A stretch of 64,000 bases of DNA from CAYREX01 sp964423505. Its GTDB lineage: Bacteria; Fermentibacterota; Fermentibacteria; Fermentibacterales; JCC-6. This document shows positions 43,022 through 52,624 of the stretch, one piece after another. Numbering within the stretch: the stretch's first letter is position 1; every line of letters begins with the position of its first letter. Both the position numbers and the translations under genes were made by a program. The stretch is from NCBI GenBank assembly GCA_964423505.1, contig CAYREX010000002.1, positions 124,001-188,000 of the forward strand, read 5' to 3'. Under the pieces are notes generated by a model. The model was not told where the DNA came from and did no database searches. It saw only the letters and a list, made by a program, of their open reading frames with translations.

Positions 43022-43040
43022 CCGCCCTTCCGTCGGGCGG
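43022..43040 (+). terminator. Hairpin after the feo operon
   Basis: CCGCCC (43022-43027) pairs with GGGCGG (43035-43040), 33 bases after the last feo gene. No T-run follows. Likely the operon end, with low certainty. Confidence 0.3.
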
Positions 43041-43172
43041 TAGGTCACGCAGTTGCGGGGCTGAAACCTCGAATGCGGGAGCATAATCCGAATTGCACGG
43101 GCAGAGTCCCGATCGTTGCCCCCGCATTTCCATGGGCCTATCTTTGCTGCTCGCATTACCCACGGGGGGGGC

Positions 43173-44618
43173 ATGAGCATCCATACGGTCATCATCCTCG
43201 GCTACTTCCTCGCGGTGACCCTGATCGGTCTGGCCTTCAGGCGGATGGCTTCCGGCTCCTCCGCCGACTACCTGATAGCCGGACGGAACCTGGGCATGGC
43301 CGTCTGCGCCGCCATGGTGGCGGCGGAGTGGCTGGGTGGCATGAGCACCATCGGAGTGAGCGAGCGCGCGTACGAGACCATGTCGCTGCAGCCGGTGCTC
43401 TACAACCTCTCCACCGCAGCCGGGATGGTCGTGATAGGCTTCACCGTGGCCTCCCGGTACAGGCGGATGCGGGTGCATACCGTCAGCGAGATGCTCGAGG
43501 CGCTGTTCGGCCCCTCGGCCCGGTCGGTCTCCGCCGTCTGCTTCCTGCTTGCGTACCTGACCCTGGCCTACGTCCAGCTCCAGACCTGCGCAAGCGTCCT
43601 GGCGCCATTGCTCGGTCTGAAGTGGTCTCTGGCGGTGTTCCTTTCGGCAGCCCTGATAACCCTCTACACCTACTTCGGGGGAATGCGGGCACTCGCGGTC
43701 ACGGGAATCGTCTACCTGGTTACCATGTACGCGGGGCTGGGAAGCGCATTCGTCATAGGACTGGGGAAGGTCGGGGGGACGGAAGGCCTTGCGGCGGCGC
43801 TGGCTGCCCGGGGGGCACCGCTCCACCCCTACAACCCCTTCGGGGCGGGCATAGGCAGAGCGGGTGCGCTTCTTCTCGGAGGACTCCTGGGCGGTATGGC
43901 CGCCCAGGCCAGCATACAGCCGGTGTTCGCCGCCCGTGACGAGAGGACGGCCAGACGGTCGGCGTTCCTTGCGGCAGTGATCGTTGCGCCTTTCGGGGTC
44001 CTTACCGCCTTCCTCGGGCTCTTCGCCAGGAGCGGCCTGATAGAAGGTACGGGAAGCATCGAGCGGGCGGGAAACGCTCTTCCGGCTCTGCTGGGGAACC
44101 CATCCTTCGTACCGCCTCTGATCGGAGGGCTGGCCCTTGCAGGCGTGCTTGCCGCCATACTCTCGACGGTCGGCCCGGTGAACTTCGCGGTTGTCACCAT
44201 AGCCGCCAAGGACATCTACCAGGGAATCCTCCGAAGGGATGCGGGCGATGACCGGGTGGTGCGTACGGCCAGGAGGCTCGTGGTCCTGGTCAGCGCGGTT
44301 ACCGTTCCCCTGGCGCTGCTGATGCGTGGAGCTGTCCTGGACACAGCCTACATCTCCTACGCGATAAGGGCCATCGGTGCGATAGTCATCGTGATGGGCG
44401 TCTACGCCAAGCGCCTGGTCACACCGACCGGCGTCAGGCTCGCCTTCGCGCTGGGGACTGCCTCGGTGCTGCTGAGCGTCGCTGCGCAGGGCCTCGGATG
44501 GTTCTCGGTCGACAAGACCTACGGCGCGGTCGTCGTCACCCTCTCCGTAGTGCTCATCTCGACGGCCGTCGAGAGGCTGACGGGTGGTCGGGGAGAGGGG
44601 CGCCGAACCCCCCGATAG
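43173..44618 (+). CDS. Sodium:solute symporter (SSS family)
   Basis: A 481-residue membrane protein with about 13 hydrophobic segments. SSS marks: FRRMASGSSADYLIAGRNLG after the first helix, AAEWLGGMSTIGVSERAYE, and VHTVSEMLEALFGPSARSVSAV. The ATG at 43173 follows a G-rich site; the 19 codons upstream are not protein-like. It stands alone between the feo operon and ispG. Substrate unknown. Confidence 0.9.
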   Translation: MSIHTVIILGYFLAVTLIGLAFRRMASGSSADYLIAGRNLGMAVCAAMVAAEWLGGMSTIGVSERAYETMSLQPVLYNLSTAAGMVVIGFTVASRYRRMRVHTVSEMLEALFGPSARSVSAVCFLLAYLTLAYVQLQTCASVLAPLLGLKWSLAVFLSAALITLYTYFGGMRALAVTGIVYLVTMYAGLGSAFVIGLGKVGGTEGLAAALAARGAPLHPYNPFGAGIGRAGALLLGGLLGGMAAQASIQPVFAARDERTARRSAFLAAVIVAPFGVLTAFLGLFARSGLIEGTGSIERAGNALPALLGNPSFVPPLIGGLALAGVLAAILSTVGPVNFAVVTIAAKDIYQGILRRDAGDDRVVRTARRLVVLVSAVTVPLALLMRGAVLDTAYISYAIRAIGAIVIVMGVYAKRLVTPTGVRLAFALGTASVLLSVAAQGLGWFSVDKTYGAVVVTLSVVLISTAVERLTGGRGEGRRTPR

Positions 44619-44660
44619 CGCCTTTGTCCGGTTACTGGACAAACAACCGCGCAGATACCC

Positions 44661-44691
44661 TTACCAAATCAAACAAGGCAAGCCCGGCGTG
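44661..44691 (-). repeat. 31-bp dispersed repeat, copy B
   Basis: Reverse complement of 22627-22657 with two mismatches. It lies in the 160-base gap between the symporter gene and ispG, so it is intergenic here, whereas copy A ends a coding sequence. CACCGCCC also flanks it on the same side. Confidence 0.75.
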
Positions 44692-44779
44692 GGGCGGTGG
44701 GGCGGTTGGAGGGAGGGGGAGGGCTTCGGCATATTACCTAGCTGTTGCGCTCGTCCCGCTCGGGCCCGTGGAGGATGCT

Positions 44780-45880
44780 ATGGGGGAAGGATTTGCGAGG
44801 CGCGTATCGAGGCCGGTGACGGCAGGCGCCCTCGTGATGGGCGGCGGGGCCCCCGTGTCGGTGCAGTCCATGACCAACGTACCCACCTCCGACCTCCGCC
44901 TCCTCCGGGAGCAGGTTTCCCGGCTCGCCTCCCTGGGCGCCGAGCTGGTCCGGGTGAGCGTGCCGGACGCCTCCTCCGCCGAGTCCCTGCCGGGGCTTCT
45001 GGAGACGACGCCGGTGCCGATAGCCGCCGACATCCACTTCGACCCCGGCCTTGCCATGGCGGCGCTGAAGGCCGGCGTGCACAAGCTCCGCCTGAACCCG
45101 GGCAACATCGGGAGGCCGGAGGACGTAAGGCGCATAGCCGCGGCGGCCGCCGAAAGGTGCGTGCCGATTCGCATAGGCGTGAACTCCGGCAGCCTCCCGG
45201 GCGACCTCCGGGAGCGGTACGGGGTCTCCGCCGACGCCATGTGGGCGGCTGCGGAGCGGCACCTGGAGCTGCTGGAGGCGGAGGGATTCGAGGACGTCGT
45301 GCTCTCCCTGAAGGCCAGCGATCCCCTCCTGACCGTCGAGGCCAACAGGAGGGCGGCCCGGGAGCGCGACTACCCGCTCCACCTGGGAGTCACCGAGGCC
45401 GGCCCGCCGCTCTCGGGGGCCGTCAGGAGCGCGGCGGCTCTATCGGTCCTCCTCTCGGAGGGCATAGGCGACACGGTGCGGGTCTCCCTCTCCGGGCCGC
45501 CGGAGATGGAGCCCGGCATCGCCTGGGAGCTGCTCACCTCGCTGCGCCTCCGGGAGAGGCGCTTCCCGAGGGTGGTGAGCTGCCCGACCTGCGCCAGGGC
45601 AAGGCTGGACGTGGCGGCAGTGGCCCGGGCCGTACAGGAGGGCCTGGCCGGGCTGGAGTCCGGGCTGACCGTCGCGGTGATGGGCTGCGAGGTGAACGGC
45701 CCCGGGGAGGCGGCCGAGGCGGACGTGGCGCTCGTAGGCACGCCCGCCGGGGCCCTGCTCTTCGTAGCCGGCCGTAACGCCGGCCCGGTGGAGGGCGGAG
45801 ATGCCTGCGGGATGGCCGAGGCCGTGAGGAGAGCGATCGACAGCATTCGCCAGGACGACGAGAGACCATCGGGAGGATGA
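44780..45880 (+). CDS. ispG: 4-hydroxy-3-methylbut-2-enyl diphosphate synthase
   Basis: Iron-sulfur enzyme of the non-mevalonate isoprenoid pathway, 366 residues. Family blocks: VSVQSMTNVPTSD near the start, PIAADIHFDPGLAM, LRLNPGNIG, and the cluster ligands in SCPTCARARLD and MGCEVNGPGEAAEADVAL near the C-terminus. ATG 44780 lies five bases after GGAGG; the open frame further up runs through the dispersed repeat and is not coding. The next gene starts after four bases. Confidence 0.95.
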   Translation: MGEGFARRVSRPVTAGALVMGGGAPVSVQSMTNVPTSDLRLLREQVSRLASLGAELVRVSVPDASSAESLPGLLETTPVPIAADIHFDPGLAMAALKAGVHKLRLNPGNIGRPEDVRRIAAAAAERCVPIRIGVNSGSLPGDLRERYGVSADAMWAAAERHLELLEAEGFEDVVLSLKASDPLLTVEANRRAARERDYPLHLGVTEAGPPLSGAVRSAAALSVLLSEGIGDTVRVSLSGPPEMEPGIAWELLTSLRLRERRFPRVVSCPTCARARLDVAAVARAVQEGLAGLESGLTVAVMGCEVNGPGEAAEADVALVGTPAGALLFVAGRNAGPVEGGDACGMAEAVRRAIDSIRQDDERPSGG

Positions 45881-45884
45881 TGCA

Positions 45885-47312
45885 TTGGTGACCAGGAACA
45901 CAGTGAAGGTCCAGCTCCAGAGGATAGCCGACGGCGGCTACGACGAGCTGGACGTCAGGTTCACGGACATCCGGGGATACTGGAGGCACGTGACCATACC
46001 CGCTTCCGATGTCTCGGAGGAGCTCTTCACCAGGGGGGTCGGCTTCGACGGCTCAACCCTGGACGGCATGACCTCCGTGGACGCCGGCGACCTGGTCCTC
46101 CTGCCCGACCCGAGGAGGACCTTCGAGGACCCGTTCACCGACCGGCCGACCCTGGCCATCTTCGCCAACGTGTTCTCACCGGAGACCGGCAAGCCGTTCG
46201 ACCGGGACCCGAGGAGCATCGCCAGGAAGGCGCTAATCCACCTGCGGGCATCGGGGGTGGCCACCGACAGCTTCTGGTCGCCGGAGTTCGAGTTCTACCT
46301 CTTCGACAGGGCCTCCTTCTGGAGCGAGCCGGGCGCCTGCGGCTACGAGCTGGGCAGCATGGAGGGTCCCTCCGGCGGGAAGGACCCGGGAGCCTGCGGG
46401 CTGGTCCACTCGACCCGCTCCGGCTACCACATGATGACCCCCGTGGACAGCCTGCACGACATCCGCTCGGAGATGGCCGGGCACATGAGGGACGCCGGGC
46501 TCCGGGTGAAGTACCACCACCACGAGGTGGGCAGGATGGGCCAGTGCGAGCTGGAGGTGCGGTTCGCGCCCTTCCTGAGCGCTGCCGACAGCGTGATGAT
46601 AACCAAGCACATCGCCAGGAGCGTTGCCCTCGAGCACGGTCTGGCGGCCACCTTCATGCCCAAGCCGCTGCCCGGAGAGCCGGGGAGCGGGATGCACTTC
46701 CACCTGTACATGACCGACAAGCAGGAGCCCATCTTCTACGACAGGAAGGGCTACTGCAGCCTGAGCGACGCCGCCCGCAGCGCCATCGCCGGCATTTTGC
46801 ACCACGCGCCGGCGGTCTGCGCCTTCACCAACCCCACCGTCAACAGCTACAGGAGGCTGGTGCCCGGCCAGGAGGCGCCGGTGTACCGCTTCTTCTCCGG
46901 CCCGAACAGGAGCGCATCGGTGAGGGTGCCCTCCTACGCCAGGTCGCCGGAGTCCATCCGCTTCGAGTACCGCGTGCCCGACGGCTCCTGCAACCCCTAC
47001 CTGGCTATGAGCGCCATACAGATGGCCGCCGTGGACGGCATGAAGAGGGGGCTGGACCCGACGAAGCTCGGCTTCGGGCCGCTGGACGTGAACGCCTACG
47101 AGGAGGGCGTGGACACCTCCGGACTGTCCGAGCTGCCGCCCACCCTCGAGGAGGCCCTGGACGCCCTGGAGGGGGACATGGAGTTCCTCATGGACGGAGA
47201 GGTGTTCACCGGCGACTTCATCCAGGCATATATGTCGATAAAGCGCAGGGAGGCCGCGGAGTTCTACGGCAACCCCCACCCGCTGGAGCACAAGCTCTAC
47301 TTCGGGCTCTAG
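45885..47312 (+). CDS. glnA: Glutamine synthetase, type I
   Basis: ATP-dependent ammonia-assimilating enzyme, 475 residues. N-terminal beta-grasp with VRFTDIRGYWRHVTIPA and GVGFDGSTLDG, then catalytic blocks SPEFEFYLFDRASF, GYHMMTPVDSLHDIRSEM, YHHHEVGRMGQCELEVRF, GSGMHFHLYM and FEYRVPDGSCNPYLAMSAI. The region of the adenylylation Tyr reads NAYEEGVDTSGLSELPP, without the classical NLYDLPPEE, so regulation by adenylylation is doubtful. TTG 45885 is favoured (eight bases from GGGAGG); GTG 45888 is possible. Confidence 0.93.
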   Translation: MVTRNTVKVQLQRIADGGYDELDVRFTDIRGYWRHVTIPASDVSEELFTRGVGFDGSTLDGMTSVDAGDLVLLPDPRRTFEDPFTDRPTLAIFANVFSPETGKPFDRDPRSIARKALIHLRASGVATDSFWSPEFEFYLFDRASFWSEPGACGYELGSMEGPSGGKDPGACGLVHSTRSGYHMMTPVDSLHDIRSEMAGHMRDAGLRVKYHHHEVGRMGQCELEVRFAPFLSAADSVMITKHIARSVALEHGLAATFMPKPLPGEPGSGMHFHLYMTDKQEPIFYDRKGYCSLSDAARSAIAGILHHAPAVCAFTNPTVNSYRRLVPGQEAPVYRFFSGPNRSASVRVPSYARSPESIRFEYRVPDGSCNPYLAMSAIQMAAVDGMKRGLDPTKLGFGPLDVNAYEEGVDTSGLSELPPTLEEALDALEGDMEFLMDGEVFTGDFIQAYMSIKRREAAEFYGNPHPLEHKLYFGL

Positions 47313-47344
47313 CCCGGCGCGAAAGCTAACAGGAGAGGGTAGAC

Positions 47345-48559
47345 ATGAGGTATCTGCTGATGCTGGTGCCGGCGCTCGTTCTGCTGGCGTCCTGCGGAGG
47401 TGACGGAGAGCCCGTCGAGGCTGAAGAGGGCAACGGCAACGGAGAGGTCGCGCAGGATGAGGAGTACATCCTCCCGGAGGCGGACATGTACCTGACCGTC
47501 GCCGACTCCATCGGCGTCGAGATAGGCGACAGCAACTACGTGTTCGGCCAGATAACCGGCGTCGACATCTCCCCGGTGACGGGCGAGATGGCGGTCCTGG
47601 ACATCCAGAAGCTGGCGGTGCTCGTCTACGACGGGGAGGGCGAGTTCGTCCGCAGCGTCGGCAGGCAGGGCAGCGGCCCGGGCGAGTTCCAGCTCCCGGT
47701 CGGCATGACCTACCTCCCCTCCGGCGGCATGGTGATCAGCGACGCCATGGGCGGCAAGATGATCCGGTACGACAGCACCTACCAGTACGACAGCGACGTC
47801 ATCGGCTTCTTCCCCTCCCCGCCCGCCGTGGTCGCCGGGATCGAGGGCGGCGTCGTCGGCATGAAGCCGGAGTTCGAGCAGACCGACGAGGAGATGTACA
47901 TGGGGTTCACCGTCGCCCGGTGGCCCTGGGGGCAGGCCGAGCCGGACGTCGTCTACTACACGGCCATGTCTCCCTTCGACCCGACCGACATGAGCAGCAT
48001 GGGCAAGGACGTTGTCAGCTTCGCCGCCGACCCCGGCGGGACCGTTGTGACCGCCCCCATGTCCACCGAGGAGTACCGCTTCACCGCCTGGTCCCCCGAG
48101 GGCGAGCAGCTCTTCCAGGTCGTCGACGAGGACTACGAGATGGTTCCGAAGACCCAGGAGGAGATAGACCTCGAGCGGGAGCTGGTGAACGCCAGGATGG
48201 TCCAGCAGGGCATGCCGGCCGAGATGGCCAACTGGGAGCCGGACCCCTACAGGGTGGCCATAGCCGGGCTCTACATGGACGCCCGCGGACGGATATGGGT
48301 CTACCGGGGAGACACCATGACCGCCGTCTTCGACGTCTACGACATGCAGGGGGAGAAGCTCTTCACCGCCGCCCTGGACGCCGGGGAGAGGGCCGAGACC
48401 TGGATGACCATGATCATCGAGGAGAGGTTCGTGGCCTTCGACGCCAACCCGGAGGACTACCCGAGGCTCTACGTGGGAGGTCTGCCCGGCATGGAGCCGG
48501 AAGACCCTGGGACCGAGCAAGGCGGAGAGACGATGCCCTCGCCGGACGCGCCGGAGTAG
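47345..48559 (+). CDS. Beta-propeller lipoprotein
   Basis: A 404-residue lipoprotein with lipobox LLASC near residue 17 and an acidic spacer (EPVEAEEGNGNGE). The body has six-bladed beta-propeller motifs, for example ITGVDISPVTGEMAVLDIQ, VRSVGRQGSGPGEFQLPVG and GLYMDARGRIWVYRG, as in NHL-like proteins of the Bacteroidetes/FCB lineages. The C-terminus is Pro/Glu-rich. AGGAGAGGG precedes the ATG. Convergent with the cyclase gene, seven bases apart. Role unknown. Confidence 0.78.
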   Translation: MRYLLMLVPALVLLASCGGDGEPVEAEEGNGNGEVAQDEEYILPEADMYLTVADSIGVEIGDSNYVFGQITGVDISPVTGEMAVLDIQKLAVLVYDGEGEFVRSVGRQGSGPGEFQLPVGMTYLPSGGMVISDAMGGKMIRYDSTYQYDSDVIGFFPSPPAVVAGIEGGVVGMKPEFEQTDEEMYMGFTVARWPWGQAEPDVVYYTAMSPFDPTDMSSMGKDVVSFAADPGGTVVTAPMSTEEYRFTAWSPEGEQLFQVVDEDYEMVPKTQEEIDLERELVNARMVQQGMPAEMANWEPDPYRVAIAGLYMDARGRIWVYRGDTMTAVFDVYDMQGEKLFTAALDAGERAETWMTMIIEERFVAFDANPEDYPRLYVGGLPGMEPEDPGTEQGGETMPSPDAPE

Positions 48560-48566
48560 CCAGCGG

Positions 48567-49151
48567 CTAGAGCGGCTGCAGCAGCACCCTGACCGGAGAC
48601 GCCTCCCCCTCCTCGATGCGGAGGGGGAGGCAGAGCATCATGTAGGCCCCCTCTTCGAGCCCACTGAGCACCAGCCCCTCGATCACCGGCACCCCGGCGC
48701 CCAGCAGCGCCGCGTGCGCCCCGGCGCTCCCCGGGGCGTCTATCGAGATGGAGTCGACCCCGACCACCCCGACCCCTGCATCCACCAGGCGGGCGGCCGC
48801 CGCCGGCGGGAGCCCGCAGCCGCCCCTGAGCAGCAGCCCCCTTCCACGGAGCTCCTCTCCGCGGGGCAACCCGCCGGGCGTATCCCTGAGGAGAACCTCT
48901 GTCAGCAGGCGCTCCAGGGGTAGACGGTCAACCGTGGGGCCCGAGCGGGACGCCAGGTGCGCCGGGGCGTCCAGGTGAGTCCCGGAATGGGCGCTCATCT
49001 CCAGGGAGGAGGTGACGAAACCCTGCTCCTCCCTTGCCATGCGGGAGAAGGGGACGTCGCCGGGCCAGGCCTCGGTGGACGGACCGAGCGGCGCTGTCAC
49101 GTCAACCATCAGCCCGGGCCTCAGCGGGGGCAGGGGCCGGGAGGAGGTCAT
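48567..49151 (-). CDS. Cyclase/kynurenine-formamidase-like hydrolase
   Basis: A 194-residue protein of the putative cyclase family. The metal-binding signature HSGTHLDAPAHL is near residues 54-65, with GVDSISIDAPGSAGAH and PVIEGLVLSGLEEGAY later. These enzymes hydrolyse formamide or ester bonds; the substrate cannot be told here. The ATG overlaps the preceding TGA (ATGA at 49148-49151). Last gene of the six-gene minus operon starting at 54381. Confidence 0.85.
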   Translation of the reverse strand: MTSSRPLPPLRPGLMVDVTAPLGPSTEAWPGDVPFSRMAREEQGFVTSSLEMSAHSGTHLDAPAHLASRSGPTVDRLPLERLLTEVLLRDTPGGLPRGEELRGRGLLLRGGCGLPPAAAARLVDAGVGVVGVDSISIDAPGSAGAHAALLGAGVPVIEGLVLSGLEEGAYMMLCLPLRIEEGEASPVRVLLQPL

Positions 49152-50743
49152 GGCCTCAGGACAAGCTCCCTCTCGAGGCCTACGGTTATGCTCCCCTCCG
49201 AGTCGCCCCAGTAGGAGCTCACCTCGACGTAGCAGGTGCCGAGCTGTCCCTCGTAGGGGGAGATGGTCAGCATGGAGTTCAGGTCGCCCCCGCTGTCGTC
49301 GTCGTAGAGGGATGTGCCGTCCGGCATGAAGACCTCCAGCACCGGGTCCAGCTCATCGTCCTCGGCGGTGACCACGTAGTCGTAACCGGGCTCCGTCTCG
49401 AAGGAGAGGTAGGAGGACGGCTCGTCGAAGGTAATGTCGACCTCGACCGACCGGCCGGGGGTCAGCTCCGGCATCTCCATCTCCTCCCGCCCGGCGGTGA
49501 GGGTGACGACGGCCTCCTCTTCCTCGTAGTAGAGGCTGACCAGCGCGTAGTAGTAGCCGGGCGTCAGCAGCGCCGACAGCCTGCTGTCCGTGCCGAGCCC
49601 CGGGGCGTCGTCGTTGTAGCCGATGAGCTCCCGCCATCCGTCCTCGGCCTCGACGCGGAGCAGGGTGAGGCAGACGTCGGCGTCCGAGGAGGCGGTGAAG
49701 CTGTAGAGCGCCGTGTCCTCCACCCTCATGGCGAAGGGGGCCGTGGGCGTCGCCGGTTCCAGCGTAGACTCGTACGTGCCGTACTCCAGCATGTCCGGCC
49801 AGGCTGCTATCGCCAGGTTCTCCCCCTGGACGACGCTCCCCCGGTATGGCGAGCCGAGGTCCCAGACCTCCACCGTCTCCAGCCCCATGTCGCTCTCCGG
49901 CACCAGGTCCATGTCCAGGACGAACGAGCCCCGGGCATCCTCCCCGTAGGGCATGACGATGGCCACGTAGTTCCCGGCGTCGACCACCTCGGCCAGGTGC
50001 GAGTCCAGCCCCTCGCCGTAGTCGTCGGAGTAGCTCACGTACTGGTAGGACATGGCGAAGGTGTCCACCCTTGCCAGCACGAGCACCGGGTCGAACACCT
50101 CGGATGTGAGGGTCAGGTCGAGCAGCCCGCCCTCATCGAGGTGGAGGGGGTATATCCTGGCCAGCCCCTTCTCGCCGCTGTAGACCCACTCCCCCATGTC
50201 GTCGGTCAGCTGCCAGTGGACCCTGCGGGAGTAGCGCGAAGGGTCGATGTACCCGACCAGCCTGCTGCCGGGCGTGATGCCGGAGGTCTCCCCGTACTCC
50301 CTGATGTCCTCCGCGGAGGCCTCGTCCACCCTGAGGGAGAACGAACCCCTTGCATCGTCCATGCCGAACGCCAGGAGCCTTGCGCCCTCCGGCGGGTCGG
50401 CCACCGCCACCCACGCGTCAGAGTCCCCCTGGAAGCCGTCGGCCGCGGTGAGGACGCCACCGGCGCCGTCGGTCACCACGAGGACCGGCCTCATCTCCTC
50501 CGCACCGGCGGAGATGCTCAGGGCAGTCCCTGTGCCGAGGTCGTAGCTCACGGCCCTCCAGGAGCCGTCCACGGGGTAGCCCGAGAGCAGCAGGAGCTCC
50601 TCCGCCCCGGGCAGCACGCTCTCCAGCGAGCTCTCCACCGGCGGCAGCTCCGCCTCGACGGACCTTCCGGTGCTCAGGGTCGCGGCCCCGCAGCCGGCCA
50701 GTAGAAGCAGCGCCGCCGGCAGGATCATGGTTGCCTTCCTCAT
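49148..50743 (-). CDS. Lipoprotein with repeated PPC-like domains
   Basis: A 531-residue lipoprotein (lipobox LLAGC near residue 18). It has about four beta-sandwich units like bacterial pre-peptidase C-terminal domains, recognisable by repeated G.Y....SY..D....L patterns: DARGSFSLRVDEA, DARGSFVLDMDLV, LTPGYYYALVSLYYEEEEA and GTCYVEVSSYWGDSEGS. No enzymatic motif is seen. Such proteins stabilise or display partners at the cell surface. Translationally coupled to the cyclase gene. Confidence 0.72.
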   Translation of the reverse strand: MRKATMILPAALLLLAGCGAATLSTGRSVEAELPPVESSLESVLPGAEELLLLSGYPVDGSWRAVSYDLGTGTALSISAGAEEMRPVLVVTDGAGGVLTAADGFQGDSDAWVAVADPPEGARLLAFGMDDARGSFSLRVDEASAEDIREYGETSGITPGSRLVGYIDPSRYSRRVHWQLTDDMGEWVYSGEKGLARIYPLHLDEGGLLDLTLTSEVFDPVLVLARVDTFAMSYQYVSYSDDYGEGLDSHLAEVVDAGNYVAIVMPYGEDARGSFVLDMDLVPESDMGLETVEVWDLGSPYRGSVVQGENLAIAAWPDMLEYGTYESTLEPATPTAPFAMRVEDTALYSFTASSDADVCLTLLRVEAEDGWRELIGYNDDAPGLGTDSRLSALLTPGYYYALVSLYYEEEEAVVTLTAGREEMEMPELTPGRSVEVDITFDEPSSYLSFETEPGYDYVVTAEDDELDPVLEVFMPDGTSLYDDDSGGDLNSMLTISPYEGQLGTCYVEVSSYWGDSEGSITVGLERELVLRP

Positions 50744-50765
50744 CGTATCGAGCCTCCTCCCGCAG

Positions 50766-51422
50766 TCATTCCTCCGAGTGACGGGCAGAGGGGCACCAGC
50801 CGCCCAGCGGGCAGCCGGCGCAGAGAGGCCTCACCGGCCTGCAGACCCTCTGCCCGAACCTTACCATCACGTGATTGAGACCGGTCCACTCCTCCTCCGG
50901 CAGCCTCTCCATCAGCGCCTCCTCGGTATCCGCCGGACCGCCGTCGGGCGGAGCCAGACCGAGCCTCCTCGATATCCTGTGCACGTGGGTGTCGACGCAG
51001 ACAGCCGGGACGCCGAAGACCATCCCGAGGACGTAGTTCGCCGTCTTCCTGCCCACGCCGGGCAGGGAGAGGAGCTCCTCGCGGGAGGAGGGGACCTCGC
51101 CGCCCCGGCGCTCCAGCAGGATGGATGAGATGGCCAGGAGCTGGCGCGCCTTCTGCCTGTGGAACCCGGCCTCCCTGAGCAGACCGCCCAGCTCCTCCGG
51201 AGTCGCCCGGGACATCGCCGCCGGGTCGGGGAACCTCTCGAGCACCCTGGAAGAGACCCGCTCGGTCACCGGGTCCCTGGTGCGAAGGCTCACTATCGTG
51301 GACACGAGCACGGAGAAGGGGTCCCTGGACCTCCTGACCGGGGCGGGGACGCCCAGGTCTCCCAGGTGCCGGCGCATGGTCTCGAGTATCCCCCTGGCGT
51401 CCCTCTCCCCGTCGCCGCTCAA
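50766..51422 (-). CDS. nth: Endonuclease III
   Basis: DNA glycosylase/AP lyase for oxidised pyrimidines, 218 residues. Helix-hairpin-helix LPGVGRKTANYVLG carries the catalytic Lys, VDTHVHRISRRLG the catalytic Asp, and the iron-sulfur loop has C-x6-C-x2-C-x5-C (CRPVRPLCAGCPLGGWC). Overlaps rnd by four bases (ATGA). The C-terminus is of normal length. Confidence 0.95.
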   Translation of the reverse strand: MSGDGERDARGILETMRRHLGDLGVPAPVRRSRDPFSVLVSTIVSLRTRDPVTERVSSRVLERFPDPAAMSRATPEELGGLLREAGFHRQKARQLLAISSILLERRGGEVPSSREELLSLPGVGRKTANYVLGMVFGVPAVCVDTHVHRISRRLGLAPPDGGPADTEEALMERLPEEEWTGLNHVMVRFGQRVCRPVRPLCAGCPLGGWCPSARHSEE

Positions 51423-52624
51423 CGTCGTTCCCGGGGGCCTCTCACCTCGACGAAGCGGAGCCCCCCGTTACGGCCGCGGCCCATGCAGAGCCCTAGCCGT
51501 CCGCCCAGCAGCGCGACGAGGTCGTCGCCGAGGGCGCTGCTCCTCCAGCCGGTCATCCCGGGCATTGAGAAGAGCTCCTCCGCGCTGGCCGGCGGCTCTG
51601 TGGCCATGGCCTCCATGATGCTCTTCGGCAGGAGGATCGAGGGGGCTATCTTGAGCCTCCGCGACTCCTGCTTCAGGAATATCCGCAGGAGGTCCCTCCT
51701 CGCGGAGACCCCGGGCCTGTTGCTGGTCCTCCTGAGCTCCGGCACGTCCTCCGGCGGGTTCTCGGAGACCCTGGCCACCAGCTGCACGACGTCCTCGCCC
51801 CAGCGCTCCAGGAATCCCCTGGAGACGCCACGCAGCCTGGAGAGGGCCGAGACGTCCCGGGGGGTCATTGTCGCCATCCCCGCGAGCACGTAGTCCTTGA
51901 CGATGTAGTTCCTCGGCTTGTCCAGCTCCCTTGCGACCCGCTCGCGCCAGCGGACCAGCTCCCAGAGGAGGGGGAGCCGGGACCTCTTGACCTTGCCTGC
52001 AGACCTGGCCTTCCGGAGCAGGCGCTCGAGAGGGACTCCGTAGGTCTCCGGGTCGACCAGCTCCTCCGCCTCGCTCCGGTACCACTCCAGACGCCCCCCG
52101 GAGGTCAGCTCGTCCCGCTGCTTCCGGTATATCTCCAGCAGGTGCCGAACGTCGTCCAGGGCGTACTCCAGCTGCTCGTCGGAGAGCGGCCTCACCGACC
52201 AGTCGCTCAGGGTGTAACCCTTGTGCTTGCGGATGCCGCACACCGACCGGAGCAGGGCGGTCAGCCCGGTCTGTTCGCCGTGCCCGAGGAATGCGGCCGC
52301 CAGCTGGGTGTCGAAGACTGACGAGAACCTGACGCCCAGCTCCCTCGCGAGTATGGCTATGTCGTTCCTTGCCGAGTGCAGGACCTTCACCGGGCTCTCC
52401 GCCTCCATGAGCCTGCCCAGGGGGGAGAGGTCCCCGACCGCAAGCGGGTCGACCACCAGCGGACCCCGCTCGTCCGCGAGCTGCACCAGGAACAGCTCCG
52501 GCCAGTAGCGGTGCTCTCCGTGGAACTCCGTGTCCACGGCTATGGCCTCCGCCCCGAGCATACGCTCGACGGTCTCTTCCAGCTGCCCGCTCGTGGATAC
52601 GACCCTGCCGTCCGCTTCGCTCAT
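51419..52624 (-). CDS. rnd: Ribonuclease D
   Basis: 3'-5' exoribonuclease for tRNA and stable RNA maturation, 401 residues. The DEDDy site is complete: AVDTEFHGE, LHSARNDIAIL and YALDDVRHLLEIY. Two HRDC-type helical domains follow (about 205-285 and 310-390). ATG 52624 is used because the open frame before it is a shadow of the upstream gene; it overlaps that gene's TGA. Coupled to nth. Confidence 0.93.
   Translation of the reverse strand: MSEADGRVVSTSGQLEETVERMLGAEAIAVDTEFHGEHRYWPELFLVQLADERGPLVVDPLAVGDLSPLGRLMEAESPVKVLHSARNDIAILARELGVRFSSVFDTQLAAAFLGHGEQTGLTALLRSVCGIRKHKGYTLSDWSVRPLSDEQLEYALDDVRHLLEIYRKQRDELTSGGRLEWYRSEAEELVDPETYGVPLERLLRKARSAGKVKRSRLPLLWELVRWRERVARELDKPRNYIVKDYVLAGMATMTPRDVSALSRLRGVSRGFLERWGEDVVQLVARVSENPPEDVPELRRTSNRPGVSARRDLLRIFLKQESRRLKIAPSILLPKSIMEAMATEPPASAEELFSMPGMTGWRSSALGDDLVALLGGRLGLCMGRGRNGGLRFVEVRGPRERR

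Noticed and set aside
43014..44642. Large minus-strand open frame opposite the sodium:solute symporter
   Set aside because: Its composition (His/Gly/Pro/Arg rich) is that of an antisense shadow in GC-rich DNA; the plus-strand protein has clear family motifs.
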